Positions 17,506 to 26,374 are shown, counted from the stretch's first letter. The stretch is DNA of 64,000 nt from Phycisphaerae bacterium (GCA_012729675.1 JAAYCR010000050.1:1-64000), one strand, 5' to 3'. Notes: generated from the sequence alone by a model not told the origin. Translations and numbers: made by a program.

Positions 17506-18708
17506 CTACGCCGACATCGAAAAAATCGGCAGGTACATCGCCAGCAGCACAACCAAAACAATCGCCCCGACGATGACGATCAAAATCGGCTCCAGCAGCC
17601 CCAGCAGCGAGGCGATCAGCAATTCGACCTTGCGGGCGTAATACTCGCTGGTTTTCTCCAGAACGCTGGACAGCGAGCCGCTTTCTTCGCCGATATGCAC
17701 CATTTTCACGGCCACGCCGGGAAAAAAGCCCGCCGTTTCCATACTTTGGGAAATATTGACGCCCTTCAGCAGTCGGTCGCGGGTGTCGAGTACGCCCTGT
17801 TTGAGGACGTCGTTATTGGTCATCCCCGACAGAATCGTAAAGGCATCGATCACCGAGACGCCCGAACTGATCAGCGTCCCCAGCGTCTTGCAGAACGTCG
17901 CCACAAACGCCATCAGCACAATCTTGCCGAACATCGGAATCTTCAGCATCAGCTTGCAGAGATTTTGATGGCCGGTTTTTGTTTTGGAATACGCGACGAC
18001 ACCGATAATCGTTGCGATCAGGACAACCAGAATGATGGGCATATTGTGCATCAGCCCGGAATACACCGCCATAAAGCCGCGCGTAAAGGCCGGCAGCTTG
18101 TCGCCCAGCTCTTCAAACATCAGCGAGAACCGCGGAATAATTAGCGTCATCATTACGGCGATGATCACGATAATAAAACCCATCACAAAAAGCGGATAGG
18201 CCAGCGCGCCGCGCACCTTGCGTACCAGTTTGTCGCGGTTTTCATAATACTCGGCCAGCCGCTGCAGCGAGTCAGTCAGCGAACCGCTCGATTCGCCCGC
18301 CATGATCATCGCACAGCCCAGCCGCCCGAAGACCTTTTCATGAACGGCCACGGCGTCGGCCAGCGACTCGCCGCGTTCCAGTCGGCCGGCAATATCTTTG
18401 CAGACATTTTCAAAAGACCGGTTCGGCATCTCGTCGGCAATGGTCATAATCGCCGCGGTGATCGGCAGCCCGCCGCCGATCATCGTGCCAAGCTGCCAGC
18501 AAAAAACCGACAGATCCTGTGACTTGATCCGACGTCCGGAAACAGCCGTTCCTTTGCCGGCAGATTCGGTACTGATCTCGGTGATTGAGACAGGGGTCAT
18601 GTGTTCTTCACGCAGAAGCATCAGCATCCGATCTTCATTGTCGGCGGCCTTGATCCCTTGTTTGCACTGGCCGGATGCATCCCACGCAACATATTCATAC
18701 GTTTTCAT
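17506..18708 (-). CDS. pilC: PilC/GspF inner-membrane platform protein
   Basis: 400 residues, polytopic. It contains two copies of the T2SSF domain, about 70-195 and 270-395, each followed by membrane helices (about 172-193 IIVIIAVMMTLII, 220-245, and the C-terminal ILIVIVGAIVLVVLLAMYLP). Motifs GESSGSLTDSLQRLAEYYE and GEESGSLSSVLEKTSEYYA mark the duplicated domain. It is the membrane core that PilB rotates to insert pilins. It is separated from the pilin gene by a low-complexity tract and reads in the same direction. Confidence 0.93.
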   Translation of the reverse strand: MKTYEYVAWDASGQCKQGIKAADNEDRMLMLLREEHMTPVSITEISTESAGKGTAVSGRRIKSQDLSVFCWQLGTMIGGGLPITAAIMTIADEMPNRSFENVCKDIAGRLERGESLADAVAVHEKVFGRLGCAMIMAGESSGSLTDSLQRLAEYYENRDKLVRKVRGALAYPLFVMGFIIVIIAVMMTLIIPRFSLMFEELGDKLPAFTRGFMAVYSGLMHNMPIILVVLIATIIGVVAYSKTKTGHQNLCKLMLKIPMFGKIVLMAFVATFCKTLGTLISSGVSVIDAFTILSGMTNNDVLKQGVLDTRDRLLKGVNISQSMETAGFFPGVAVKMVHIGEESGSLSSVLEKTSEYYARKVELLIASLLGLLEPILIVIVGAIVLVVLLAMYLPIFSMSA

Positions 18709-18847
18709 AAACGTGCCTATTCCAAGATAAAAATGTTCCAGCGTATTTGTTTATTTTGTCGTCTAATTAGAACAGTCAATTTTGCGTTCAAAAACTTTTT
18801 GAGAAGGCAAGATCTATACGCTGCTCTGACGCTCCGATAAAAACCCC

Positions 18848-18958
18848 ATGGATATAACTGAAATTGAACTCCCGACGCATTTTCCTGTTATGCCGCTGAA
18901 AGATTTATTCAAGTATGGCAACTGTTTTTCTATCGGGAAGGGGCATTGCGTCCGATAA
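18848..18958 (+). pseudogene. Possible fragment of a Lon-type N-terminal domain
   Basis: A 36-codon frame reads MDITEIELPTHFPVMPLKDL and then FKYGNCFSIGKGHCVR before a stop. The run of LP-x-FPVMPLKD followed shortly by SIG+ resembles the first strand pair of Lon proteases (P-L-P-L-R-D ... P-L-x-V-G-R). No other part of Lon is present and no good ribosome binding site is visible. It may be a degraded remnant or chance resemblance. Confidence 0.2.
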
Positions 18959-18982
18959 GGCGGCGCCGTTCATTTGAGGAAG

Positions 18983-19011
18983 TTGCAAATTCGTGTGTTT
19001 TATGGTATAAT
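18983..19011 (+). promoter_or_regulatory. Sigma-70-like promoter
   Basis: TTGCAA (18983-18988), exactly 17 bases, then a perfect TATAAT (19006-19011), about 50 bases upstream of the small membrane-protein gene at 19062. The best housekeeping-type promoter in the pilus region. Confidence 0.7.
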
Positions 19012-19061
19012 ACCCAAAAGATAAATGTGTATGTTATATTTTTCGATTACGGGGGAATACT

Positions 19062-19373
19062 ATGATTGAGACAACAAAAACAGTTGACCGGAATAGCTCA
19101 GAAATCAAAGTCCATGACAGTCCGTTTGCCGGATGGGAGTGGCTCAAAACACCGGCCTGTCTGTTGATATTGACCGGTGTGTTAGGGCTTGTTCGTGAGT
19201 ATGGACGAGCGGCGGCAATACAACTGGATTCTTTGCGATTTCCTCCCGTGTGGGGTTGTTGTGTGTTGATCGCAGCAGGTATGATCTTTCTGACGATCTC
19301 GCTGACGGCCTATCGGCTTCGCCGGGATCAGCCGATTAATGCTTCCAAGCGGAAATACTGGCGCTCGCTGTGA
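19062..19373 (+). CDS. Small two-helix membrane protein, unknown function
   Basis: 103 residues on the strand opposite to its pilus-gene neighbours. Two hydrophobic segments (about 32-50, ACLLILTGVLGLVR, and 65-86, VWGCCVLIAAGMIFLTISL) with a basic C-terminus suggest a hairpin in the inner membrane. GGGGG lies eight bases before the ATG and a consensus promoter lies 50 bases upstream, so expression is plausible. It matches no family I recognise. Its position between pilC and pilB hints at, but does not show, a link to the pilus. Confidence 0.6.
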   Translation: MIETTKTVDRNSSEIKVHDSPFAGWEWLKTPACLLILTGVLGLVREYGRAAAIQLDSLRFPPVWGCCVLIAAGMIFLTISLTAYRLRRDQPINASKRKYWRSL

Positions 19374-19422
19374 GAGTGGCACCGGTTCCGCGCAGCAGAC
19401 CGATGGGAAATCGTCCCCCTGA

Positions 19423-21198
19423 TTATATGCTCGCGTCGTCGGAGAAGGTCACGCGCAGCACTTCTTCGGGTGTAGTCAATCCCTTGAGCATTCGATTCAC
19501 GCCGCACGCAAACAAGTCGCCGAAACCTCTGGCTCGCGCCGCGCTGCGAATCTGCGATTCGCGGGCGCCGGCGGCAATCGCGTCGCGCACCTCGGCGTCC
19601 ATCGGCAAGAATTCGAAAATAGGCAGCCGCCCCTTATACCCTGTGTTGCCGCACTGCTGGCAACCTTTTCCCGCAAAAAGCGTTGCACCGGCACGTTGTT
19701 CGGGCGTCAGGCGAAGCCGCTTCGCCATCTCGTCGTTCAACGTCAGCGGCTCGCGGCATTTATCACAAATCCGCCGCACCAGCCGCTGAGCAATGATCAG
19801 ATTCAGCGTGGAGGCCAGCAGATACGGCTCCAGACCCATATACACAAACCGGCTGATGGCGCTGGGCGCATCATTGGTATGAAACGTGCTAAGCACTAAG
19901 TGTCCCGTCAGCGACGCCTTGATCGCGATCTCCATCGTCTCTTTGTCGCGGATTTCGCCGATGAGAACAATATCCGGATCCTGCCGCAGAATCGACCGCA
20001 AGCACGAAGCAAACGTCAGGCCGATTTCCGACTTGACCTGCGTTTGATTAATGCCGCGCTGCCGGTACTCGACCGGATCCTCGACGGTGGTGATGTTTTT
20101 ACGCGGGTCTTTTAAAGCGTTCAGCGCCGAATACAGCGTCGTACTCTTGCCGCTGCCGGTCGGCCCGGTGACGATAATGATCCCGTGCGGAAGCTGGAGG
20201 GTTCGCTTGAATTTCTCCAGCATCTCCGGCTCCAGACCCAGCGCGTTCAGGTCGTGGTTGACAGCCGTCTTGTCCAGAATGCGCATCACGATCTTTTCGC
20301 CGTAGATGGTCGGCAGCGATGAGACGCGCACATCGATATCTTCGCCATCACCGCGTCGAATCTTAAAGCGTCCGTCCTGCGGCAGCCGACGCTCGGCGAT
20401 GTCCATCCGCGACAGAATCTTGATCCGCGCCAACACCGCCGGCTGCATCTTGCGCGGCGGCGGCACCATCTCCGTTAAAATCCCATCCACGCGCATCCGG
20501 ATGAGCATATCCTTTTCCTGCGGCTCGATATGAATATCGCTGGCGCGGCTCTTGGCGGCGTGGCTGAGCATCAAATCCACAAAACGAAGCACCGGCGCAT
20601 CGTCGGCCCCGATGGAATCGTCCAGATTGGTCTCCATCGATTCTTCGCAAGCGTCGGCCTCAATCGTCGCCAAATCGTTTTCGGTCTGCACCAAATCCCG
20701 AAGCTTTTGCACCTCCAGGTCCGTCCCCTGATAGACATACTCAATCGCCCGCCGAACAGCGCTTTCGGAAGCGACCCCCGTGCAAATCGCGCGTTTGAGC
20801 TTGACGGACACCGTATCCACCGCCACCACATTGAGCGGATCGGTCATTGCAACAATCGCCTTGTCGCCGCGCCGGCCGATGGCAATCAGCCCAAACCGTT
20901 TGGCGATATTTTCCGGCACCTGCCGGGCGATCTCTTTATCAATCACCGATAAATCGTCCAGCGCAAGATGCTCAACCGACAGCGCCGCCGACAGCGCCTC
21001 GGTGAGCTGGCTCTCCGTGAGGCACTTTTGCTGCACCAGTATCCACCCCAGTCGTTCGCCGCTGCGTTTTTGTTCGGCCAGCGCCGCGCGAAGCTGCTCG
21101 TCGCCGATCAACCCCCGCTCAACCAGCCACTCCCCGAAAAGCAGGTTCGTCCGCGTTCCGTCGCCCAAATTGTTGTATGGTTTCGTATCTGTCGGCAT
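19423..21198 (-). CDS. pilB: PilB/GspE assembly ATPase
   Basis: 591 residues, hexameric secretion ATPase that powers pilus or pseudopilus extension. An N-terminal MshEN domain (about 20-165; this family can bind cyclic di-GMP) precedes the ATPase core (about 200-580) with Walker A GPTGSGKSTTLYSAL, an Asp box, Walker B DIVLIGEIRDKETMEIA, a His box LSTFHTNDAPSAISRF and the tetracysteine zinc site CDKC ... CQQC. No retraction ATPase (PilT) lies in the window. The gene runs minus-strand, 35 bases upstream of a histidine-less hybrid kinase gene's stop, and may be co-transcribed with it. Confidence 0.95.
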   Translation of the reverse strand: MPTDTKPYNNLGDGTRTNLLFGEWLVERGLIGDEQLRAALAEQKRSGERLGWILVQQKCLTESQLTEALSAALSVEHLALDDLSVIDKEIARQVPENIAKRFGLIAIGRRGDKAIVAMTDPLNVVAVDTVSVKLKRAICTGVASESAVRRAIEYVYQGTDLEVQKLRDLVQTENDLATIEADACEESMETNLDDSIGADDAPVLRFVDLMLSHAAKSRASDIHIEPQEKDMLIRMRVDGILTEMVPPPRKMQPAVLARIKILSRMDIAERRLPQDGRFKIRRGDGEDIDVRVSSLPTIYGEKIVMRILDKTAVNHDLNALGLEPEMLEKFKRTLQLPHGIIIVTGPTGSGKSTTLYSALNALKDPRKNITTVEDPVEYRQRGINQTQVKSEIGLTFASCLRSILRQDPDIVLIGEIRDKETMEIAIKASLTGHLVLSTFHTNDAPSAISRFVYMGLEPYLLASTLNLIIAQRLVRRICDKCREPLTLNDEMAKRLRLTPEQRAGATLFAGKGCQQCGNTGYKGRLPIFEFLPMDAEVRDAIAAGARESQIRSAARARGFGDLFACGVNRMLKGLTTPEEVLRVTFSDDASI

Positions 21199-21233
21199 AC
21201 GTTTTACTCTGAACTCAACCTGTTAAGGCGGTA

Positions 21234-22511
21234 TTACGAACTCCCCGCCCGATTCAGACGGTTCACTGCCGCACCCACAGCATATCGGTCAATCGCCGCC
21301 AAAAGCTGCTCGCTGTCAATCGGTTTGCTGAGAAAGCCATCAAATATTTCTTCTGTCCGGCTTTTTTCTTCACCGCTTAGCGACAGTGCTGACAGTGCGA
21401 TAATCGGCGTCTTAATCTGTCTTTCCCGGAGACGACGCGTCGCTTCATACCCGTCCATCCGGGGCATTTTCAAATCCATAATAATCAGGCTGTATTGTTT
21501 CGACAGCGCCATCTCCACCGCTTCCTGCCCGTCCACGGCCGTATCGACCTCATAGCCCAGCGTTTTGAGCATCAGCCGAATCACCGTTCGATTGGATTCC
21601 TGATCCTCGGCCAATAGAATCGGATGGGAACTTGCCTCCTCCGGCGACCAAGCCTCTTCCCGCGGTATTGCAGGATCGGCTTCCTCCGGCGTCCGCTCAC
21701 AGGCACTGTCCGCCCCCGCCGGAATCAACAGGGTAAACGTTGATCCTTTGCCGACCTCGCTTTGAACGTCGATATGCCCGCCCAGCAGTTCGACAAGCTG
21801 GCGCGTCAGCGGCAGCCCGGCGGCAACGGACAGCCCAAAGCTGATCATATTAACCACTTGGGCATGGGCGTCTTCTTCGTCGATGACCGGTTCAAACAAT
21901 CGCCCCAGCTTCTCGGCCGGAATTCCCGGACCGCTGTCAATGATATCAAATCGAACATACGTCCGACCGTCGCGTATCTGCGGCCGAACCGCAATATGCA
22001 CAAACCCCTCCGGGGTATAATGGATCGCGTTGGCCGCCAGATTGATCAGGCACTTGACCAGGCGTTCAGAATCCGTTATCACCGTTTCGGGCAGCGAAGC
22101 ATCGAGCTGCATCGCAAACGCCAGCCCTTTGTCCGTTGCGACCGGCCGGACGATTTCCTCCAGCTCTTTAAGAATCGAACGTACCGAATACGCATTGCGT
22201 GTCACCTGAAGCCGCCCCGATTCCAGCCGCGCCCAATCCAATACCTCGTTGACCAACGTGGAAAGCCCTTTGCCGGCGGTGTTAATCTCCAAGGCATAAT
22301 CATGCTGCTCGTCAGTCATCTCCTCAGTCAGCAGCAAATCGCTAAATCCGACAACAGCGTTCGATAATGTCCGTATCTGGTAGGCCATATTGTCCACCAG
22401 CCTCCCTTTGGCCTGCAAGGCCGCTTCCTGCCGCCGGATGGTTTCCTGAAGCAATTCCAAACGTTCCATTGGTGATTGCGATACGCCGTTCATTTCTTTG
22501 TTGTCCTTCAT
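21234..22511 (-). CDS. Cytoplasmic hybrid kinase-like protein lacking the phospho-histidine
   Basis: 425 residues from the ATG at 22511 (AGGA at ten bases); a TTG start at 22559 is less likely. A short coiled coil precedes a HisKA-like helix pair whose H-box reads NMAYQIRTLSNAVVGF where the usual form is NMSHEIRTPLNAIIGF, so Tyr replaces the phospho-accepting His. The codon is TAC, at 22380-22382. HATPase_c motifs remain (NLAANAIHYT, DSGPGIP, GKGSTFTL). The C-terminal receiver domain (about 305-420) keeps its acidic pocket (LLAEDQ) and phospho-acceptor Asp (IIMDLKMPRMDGYE) and Lys (LSKPI). There is no membrane or sensor domain. It follows pilB's orientation and may tune the pilus ATPase. It may signal by protein contact or receive phosphate from another kinase. 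Confidence 0.88.
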   Translation of the reverse strand: MKDNKEMNGVSQSPMERLELLQETIRRQEAALQAKGRLVDNMAYQIRTLSNAVVGFSDLLLTEEMTDEQHDYALEINTAGKGLSTLVNEVLDWARLESGRLQVTRNAYSVRSILKELEEIVRPVATDKGLAFAMQLDASLPETVITDSERLVKCLINLAANAIHYTPEGFVHIAVRPQIRDGRTYVRFDIIDSGPGIPAEKLGRLFEPVIDEEDAHAQVVNMISFGLSVAAGLPLTRQLVELLGGHIDVQSEVGKGSTFTLLIPAGADSACERTPEEADPAIPREEAWSPEEASSHPILLAEDQESNRTVIRLMLKTLGYEVDTAVDGQEAVEMALSKQYSLIIMDLKMPRMDGYEATRRLRERQIKTPIIALSALSLSGEEKSRTEEIFDGFLSKPIDSEQLLAAIDRYAVGAAVNRLNRAGSS

Positions 22512-22887
22512 AACTGTTCCTGAGATTCCCTTTTCTATTCTTGTTTCACAAGCTTTCAACAGTCCTAACGAATCCTCTCCGTCACTTCGAACATTCCTTC
22601 GACATTATAAGGTGGGCAATTAATCAAAAAACCAGATCAAGTTTCCGGTTATCGGACAAAAATGCCATACTAAAGACATAGCTGGTCTCTTTTCGGCAAG
22701 AAAGGGAATGTCAAAACTATTGCAAAACACACACAAACGGCGATAATACATAAAAACAAGCAAAGGCGGACGTTCAGGTAAGCAGATCCGATGCGGAATT
22801 TTACCTTTACCGCAATTCTATGAATGGGTAGAATATGGTCGAAAATAACGGAATCGATGAACTCCTTGAGCCAAAAAGGAACCAATC
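22512..22887. other. Divergent intergenic region with a promoter for the amidohydrolase
   Basis: No gene seen. A plus-strand promoter-like pair is TTTACC (22806-22811), 17 bases, TAGAAT (22829-22834), about 55 bases before the amidohydrolase ATG. The minus-strand side should hold the kinase promoter, but I cannot point to one. Confidence 0.45.
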
Positions 22888-23664
22888 ATGATTGTGGATT
22901 GCCATACACATTTGCGGTGTTCGCAGCGAGGCGACCTGACCGAGCAGCATCGGCGAGCCTGCCAGGGGATGGACGCCTGTTTTGTGCTGGCCGGGCTGGA
23001 CAACGACCGACCGGGCGCCAACGATGAGCTGGCCAGGTATATCCGGCAAACGCCCAATGCCTACGGCTTTGCGGCCGTCAACCCGCTGCACGACGACATC
23101 TCGGCCAAGGCCCTCAAGACCCTCAAAAAAGAGGATCGAATGGTCGGGCTGGCGCTGTATTGCGCCGAAGAGGAATTTCACCCCACCCACAGCCGGGCGC
23201 TGGAACTGTACGAAGCGGCCCAAGAGGCCGGGCTGATCGTCTTTTTTCACAATTGTCCGCCGTTTTCGCCGGCAGCCGTGCTGGATTATGCCCAGCCGTG
23301 GCTGCTGGATGAAATCGCCCGCAACTTCCCTAATCTCCGCATCATTATCGGACGCATGGGAATGCCCTTCCATTATCAGACTCTGTGTTTGCTCGGCAAG
23401 CACGAAAACGTCTTTGCCGACCTGACTGTCCACCCGCAAAAAATATGGCAGGTCTATAATCTGGTTATGGGGGCCTACGAGGCCGGCGTGATGGACAAAC
23501 TGCTCTTCGGCAGCGGCTTTCCCTACGCCGAGGCCGGGCCGTGCATCGAATTGCTTCTGGGCTTTAACAAAATGCTGGCCGACACCCACCTGCCGCAGGT
23601 CCCGCGCGAAAAACTCCGCAGCATCGTCGAACGCGACAGCCTGACGGCACTGGGAATCAAATAA
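22888..23664 (+). CDS. Amidohydrolase-family metal-dependent hydrolase
   Basis: 258 residues, TIM-barrel amidohydrolase_2 type. It begins with the metal-binding HxH on strand 1 (VDCHTHLRC). A second His is in VFFHNCPPF (about residue 120), and the late Asp is replaced or poorly aligned in LLFGSGFPYAEAGP, where the family usually has a Gly-Ser/Thr-Asp-x-Pro motif. The missing Asp means activity should be tested. The family includes decarboxylases and lactonases. AAGGAA precedes the ATG. A terminator follows, so it is not in one message with the transporter gene. Substrate unknown. Confidence 0.8.
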   Translation: MIVDCHTHLRCSQRGDLTEQHRRACQGMDACFVLAGLDNDRPGANDELARYIRQTPNAYGFAAVNPLHDDISAKALKTLKKEDRMVGLALYCAEEEFHPTHSRALELYEAAQEAGLIVFFHNCPPFSPAAVLDYAQPWLLDEIARNFPNLRIIIGRMGMPFHYQTLCLLGKHENVFADLTVHPQKIWQVYNLVMGAYEAGVMDKLLFGSGFPYAEAGPCIELLLGFNKMLADTHLPQVPREKLRSIVERDSLTALGIK

Positions 23665-23693
23665 AAAATCAAAATGCAAAAATAAAAATTGTG

Positions 23694-23720
23694 GAAGCGG
23701 CGTTGCCGCGGCTTTTTTAA
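23694..23720 (+). terminator. Terminator after the amidohydrolase gene
   Basis: GCGGC/GCCGC stem with a GTT loop (about 23697-23709), followed by GGC and six T (23713-23718). Sits 30-55 bases after the stop codon. Confidence 0.55.
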
Positions 23721-23796
23721 TCTGTCATTTTGAATATTACGTTCTGGTTTTTGGTTTTGGATTTTACGTTTTAAATTGATTTGCGGAGCAAATCGG

Positions 23797-25356
23797 ATGT
23801 CAAAACAACGCTGGGGCAGCCGTTTGGGGGTCATTCTGGCGGTGGCGGGCAGCGCCGTCGGGCTGGGCAATTTTCTGCGATTTCCGGGCGTCGCCGCCAA
23901 CAACGGCGGCGGGGCCTTTATGATCCCCTATTTCATCTCCTTCTTCCTGCTCGGCCTGCCGCTGATGTGGATCGAGTGGACCATCGGCCGCTTCGGCGGA
24001 GGCTTTGGCCACAGCACCGCCCCGGGCGTCTTCGACACGATGTGGCAGAAAAACCGCTTCGTCAAATACTTCGGCGTGATGGGCATCTTCGGCCCGGTCG
24101 TCATCTTCTCCTATTACATCTACGTCGAGTCGTGGCTGCTGGGCTACAGTGTCTTTGCCCTCATCGGCCGCTACGCCGACTGCACCGATCTGGAGTCGAT
24201 GCGGGCGTTTCTGACCGGCTACCAAAGCCTGGCCGGAACCGAGCACTTCCCGGCCGGCACAGCCTACCTGTTCTTCATCATCACCTTCGCCATCAACATC
24301 ATCGTCCTTAGCTTCGGCATCAGCCGCGGCATCGAGCGATGCTGCAAGTGGGGGCTGCCGCTACTGCTGGTGATCGCCATTATACTGGTCATCCGCGTGC
24401 TGACGCTGGGCACGCCCGACCCCGCCCGACCGGAAAACAACGTCCTCAAAGGTTTGGGCTTTTTGTGGAATCCCCAATGGGCCGCCCTCAAGAAGCCGGA
24501 GGTCTGGCTGGCCGCGGCCGGGCAGATATTCTTTACCCTCAGCGTCGGCTTCGGTGTCATCCTGACCTACGCCAGCTACCTCCGCCGTAACGACGACGTC
24601 GCCCTGTCCGGTCTGACTGCCGCGGCCACCAACGAGATGGCCGAGGTCGTCCTCGGCGGCAGCCTGGTCATCCCCGCGGCCTTTGCCTTCTTCGGCGCCG
24701 CCGGCATACAGTCAATCGCAGACCAGAATATTTTTGATCTTGGTTTTCTCACCATGCCCCTGATCCTTGGCCAGATGGCGTATGGGCAGATCTTCGGCTT
24801 TCTGTGGTTCTTTCTGTTGTTTATCGCCGGCGTCACCAGCTCGATCTCACTGGCCCAACCGGCCATCGCGTTTATGGAAGACGAGTTCAACCTCACCCGG
24901 CGCGAGGCGGCGGTGCTGTTTGCGGTCGTTACGTTCCTCTTGTGCCAGCCGGTCATCTTCTTTCTCGGCAACGGCGTCCTCGGCGAGATGGACTTCTGGG
25001 GCACGACCGTCTGTCTGGTCGTCTTTGCCACGATTGAGGTGATTCTGTTCGGCTGGGTGTTCGGCATCGACCGTGCCTGGACCGAGCTGCACGCCGGCTC
25101 CGACATCCGCATCCCCCGTATTTATCGCTTCATCATCAAATACATCACCCCCCTGATGCTGCTGACGATTTTGGCGACGTGGATCTTTAACGACTGGAAA
25201 AAACAATTGCTTCTGGAAGGCGTCGAAGAGGCCAACAGACCCTACATCCTCATAACCCGCGTCGGCCTGCTGGGCCTGTTTGTTTTTCTCCTGCTGATGG
25301 TCCGCATCGTCTGGCGCAGACGCCCCGAAGCCACTTGCCCGGAGACCGACCAATGA
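23797..25356 (+). CDS. NSS-family sodium-dependent amino-acid symporter
   Basis: 519 residues from the ATG at 23797 with GGAG upstream. Neurotransmitter:sodium symporter fold with about 12 helices; the first helix carries the family signature WGSRLGVILAVAGSAVGLGN followed by FLRFPGVAANNGGGAF, the unwound sodium and substrate site. The TM6 equivalent reads FFTLSVGFGVILTYASYL. Bacterial members import amino acids such as Met, Ala or Trp with sodium. The small MetS-like gene starts within its stop codon, a layout known for MetP-MetS methionine/alanine transporters. Confidence 0.93.
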   Translation: MSKQRWGSRLGVILAVAGSAVGLGNFLRFPGVAANNGGGAFMIPYFISFFLLGLPLMWIEWTIGRFGGGFGHSTAPGVFDTMWQKNRFVKYFGVMGIFGPVVIFSYYIYVESWLLGYSVFALIGRYADCTDLESMRAFLTGYQSLAGTEHFPAGTAYLFFIITFAINIIVLSFGISRGIERCCKWGLPLLLVIAIILVIRVLTLGTPDPARPENNVLKGLGFLWNPQWAALKKPEVWLAAAGQIFFTLSVGFGVILTYASYLRRNDDVALSGLTAAATNEMAEVVLGGSLVIPAAFAFFGAAGIQSIADQNIFDLGFLTMPLILGQMAYGQIFGFLWFFLLFIAGVTSSISLAQPAIAFMEDEFNLTRREAAVLFAVVTFLLCQPVIFFLGNGVLGEMDFWGTTVCLVVFATIEVILFGWVFGIDRAWTELHAGSDIRIPRIYRFIIKYITPLMLLTILATWIFNDWKKQLLLEGVEEANRPYILITRVGLLGLFVFLLLMVRIVWRRRPEATCPETDQ

Positions 25357-25505
25357 GACTGGATGGAATACTCTTTATGCTCCTAAGCTGGGCCGTCATT
25401 CTCGGCCTCTTCGGCTACTCCATGTTCCGCACCCTCTCCCCCAAACACCGCACGGAACTTGACAAACAAACAACTCAACCTCCCCAAAATGGAGAGACCC
25501 CATGA
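25353..25505 (+). CDS. MetS-like small subunit of the NSS transporter
   Basis: 50 residues beginning MRLDGILFMLLSWAVILGLF and ending in a hydrophilic tail (KHRTELDKQTTQPPQNGETP). One membrane helix with an N-out/C-in charge pattern. It overlaps the transporter stop by ATGA, so it is translationally coupled. Size, single helix and place after the symporter match the MetS family of NSS small subunits, which are needed for transport in Corynebacterium MetPS. It is easy to miss because of its length. Its 3' end runs straight into the first REP palindrome. Confidence 0.8.
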   Translation: MRLDGILFMLLSWAVILGLFGYSMFRTLSPKHRTELDKQTTQPPQNGETP

Positions 25506-25518
25506 ACACCACACAACC

Positions 25519-25555
25519 CCCCGGCACCCACAAGCTGCGCTTGAAGGTGCCACCC
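25519..25555 (+). repeat. REP palindrome, copy 1
   Basis: Imperfect hairpin: outer arms GGCACC (25523-25528) and GGTGCC (25546-25551), inner arms CAAGC and GCTTG around a TGC loop, with CA and AA internal bulges. The identity with copy 3 extends upstream to 25502 (54 bases, one mismatch). Confidence 0.85.
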
Positions 25556-25596
25556 GTCGATGAAGTCAAAACTAATCATAATGGGAGATGTGTGCT

Positions 25597-25929
25597 ATGA
25601 AAAATGAAACCAAAGAATCCATTTCACGCATTTCACTCATTGTCTTTTGCATTATTTTTCCGATAACTTTGACTTTTTCACGGAGCATTTGGGCATTTTT
25701 TGGATTTTTGCCTGTTTTGACCTTTATATTAGGTGTTGAGAAGCATCGAAAAATAGCATGTGTTGCCCTTATTGTTTTTTTATCAATTACGGTACAGTAT
25801 CAAATAGTTACCGAAAAGTTAATACATAATCAAACATTCTTGTATATTGACAGACTAAAAGAAATAAAACAAATTGATAATTTAGAAAATAAACCAAATG
25901 CATACGAACACCCCAGCGACGACAGGTGA
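25597..25929 (+). CDS. Small A+T-rich membrane protein, unknown
   Basis: 110 residues from the ATG at 25597, which has GGGAG nine bases upstream. Two or three hydrophobic segments (about 10-30, 34-48 and 55-75) and a charged C-terminus. Base composition is clearly richer in A+T than the flanking transporter gene. It lies between two REP palindromes in opposite orientation, which suggests that it entered or was maintained with the element. No family recognised. Confidence 0.55.
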   Translation: MKNETKESISRISLIVFCIIFPITLTFSRSIWAFFGFLPVLTFILGVEKHRKIACVALIVFLSITVQYQIVTEKLIHNQTFLYIDRLKEIKQIDNLENKPNAYEHPSDDR

Positions 25930-25983
25930 CCACTATACGGCTGACTAATAATCAATAGCCAATAATCAATAGTCAATCGTGAA

Positions 25984-26020
25984 GGGTGGCACCTTCAAGC
26001 GCAGCTTGTGGGTGCCGGGG
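25984..26020 (-). repeat. REP palindrome, copy 2 (inverted)
   Basis: Exact reverse complement of the 37-base core of copies 1 and 3, lying just upstream of the RAYT remnant. Together with copy 3 it forms an inverted pair around that remnant. Confidence 0.85.
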
Positions 26021-26034
26021 AGCAGACAGGCCGT

Positions 26035-26346
26035 ATGGAGTTGAAAGACGCCGACAAAATCGAAAAGCGATGCAAACGCTACGACGTGCCCGGCCACGGC
26101 CACGAGTTGACGTTTAGCTGTTATCGCCGCATCCCGCTGCTCAAGAACACAACCTTTTGCGGCTATGACCGCAACATCTTTACCCATGCGGCGGCCATCC
26201 ACAGCGTCCGTTACATCCACGCCAACCCTGTCAAACGGGGGCTTGTGCAGTGGCCGCAGGAATGGTATTATTCCAGCTATCGGCAGATGCACAGCCAGGG
26301 CGACGGCCCGCTGGACATCAACCTGAACCATTTTCCGAGACGATAA
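26035..26346 (+). pseudogene. Internally deleted RAYT (REP-associated tyrosine transposase)
   Basis: 103 codons with both ends of a RAYT/Y1 transposase but no middle. The N-terminus (YDVPGHGHELTFSCYRRIPLL) matches the family start. After a short junction the frame resumes with FCGYDRNIF and the hallmark YIHANPVKRGLV ... WYYSSYR. The central stretch that normally carries the HUH motif (x-P-x-H-V-H) and catalytic Tyr is gone, in frame. The protein cannot cut DNA as an intact RAYT does. It lies between inverted REP copies 2 and 3, the expected RAYT setting. It could still bind REP DNA through its end domains. Confidence 0.75.
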
Positions 26347-26374
26347 GGATATAAACGATGAAAACCACACAACC

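Larger units (their letters stand above)
18709..19061. other. 353-base gap between pilC and a small membrane-protein gene
   Basis: Contains a plus-strand promoter (18983-19011) and a 36-codon frame at 18848-18958 with weak resemblance to the Lon N-terminus. Nothing else is recognisable. The upstream region of pilC (minus strand) shows AGG before the ATG but no clear -35/-10 pair. Confidence 0.5.
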
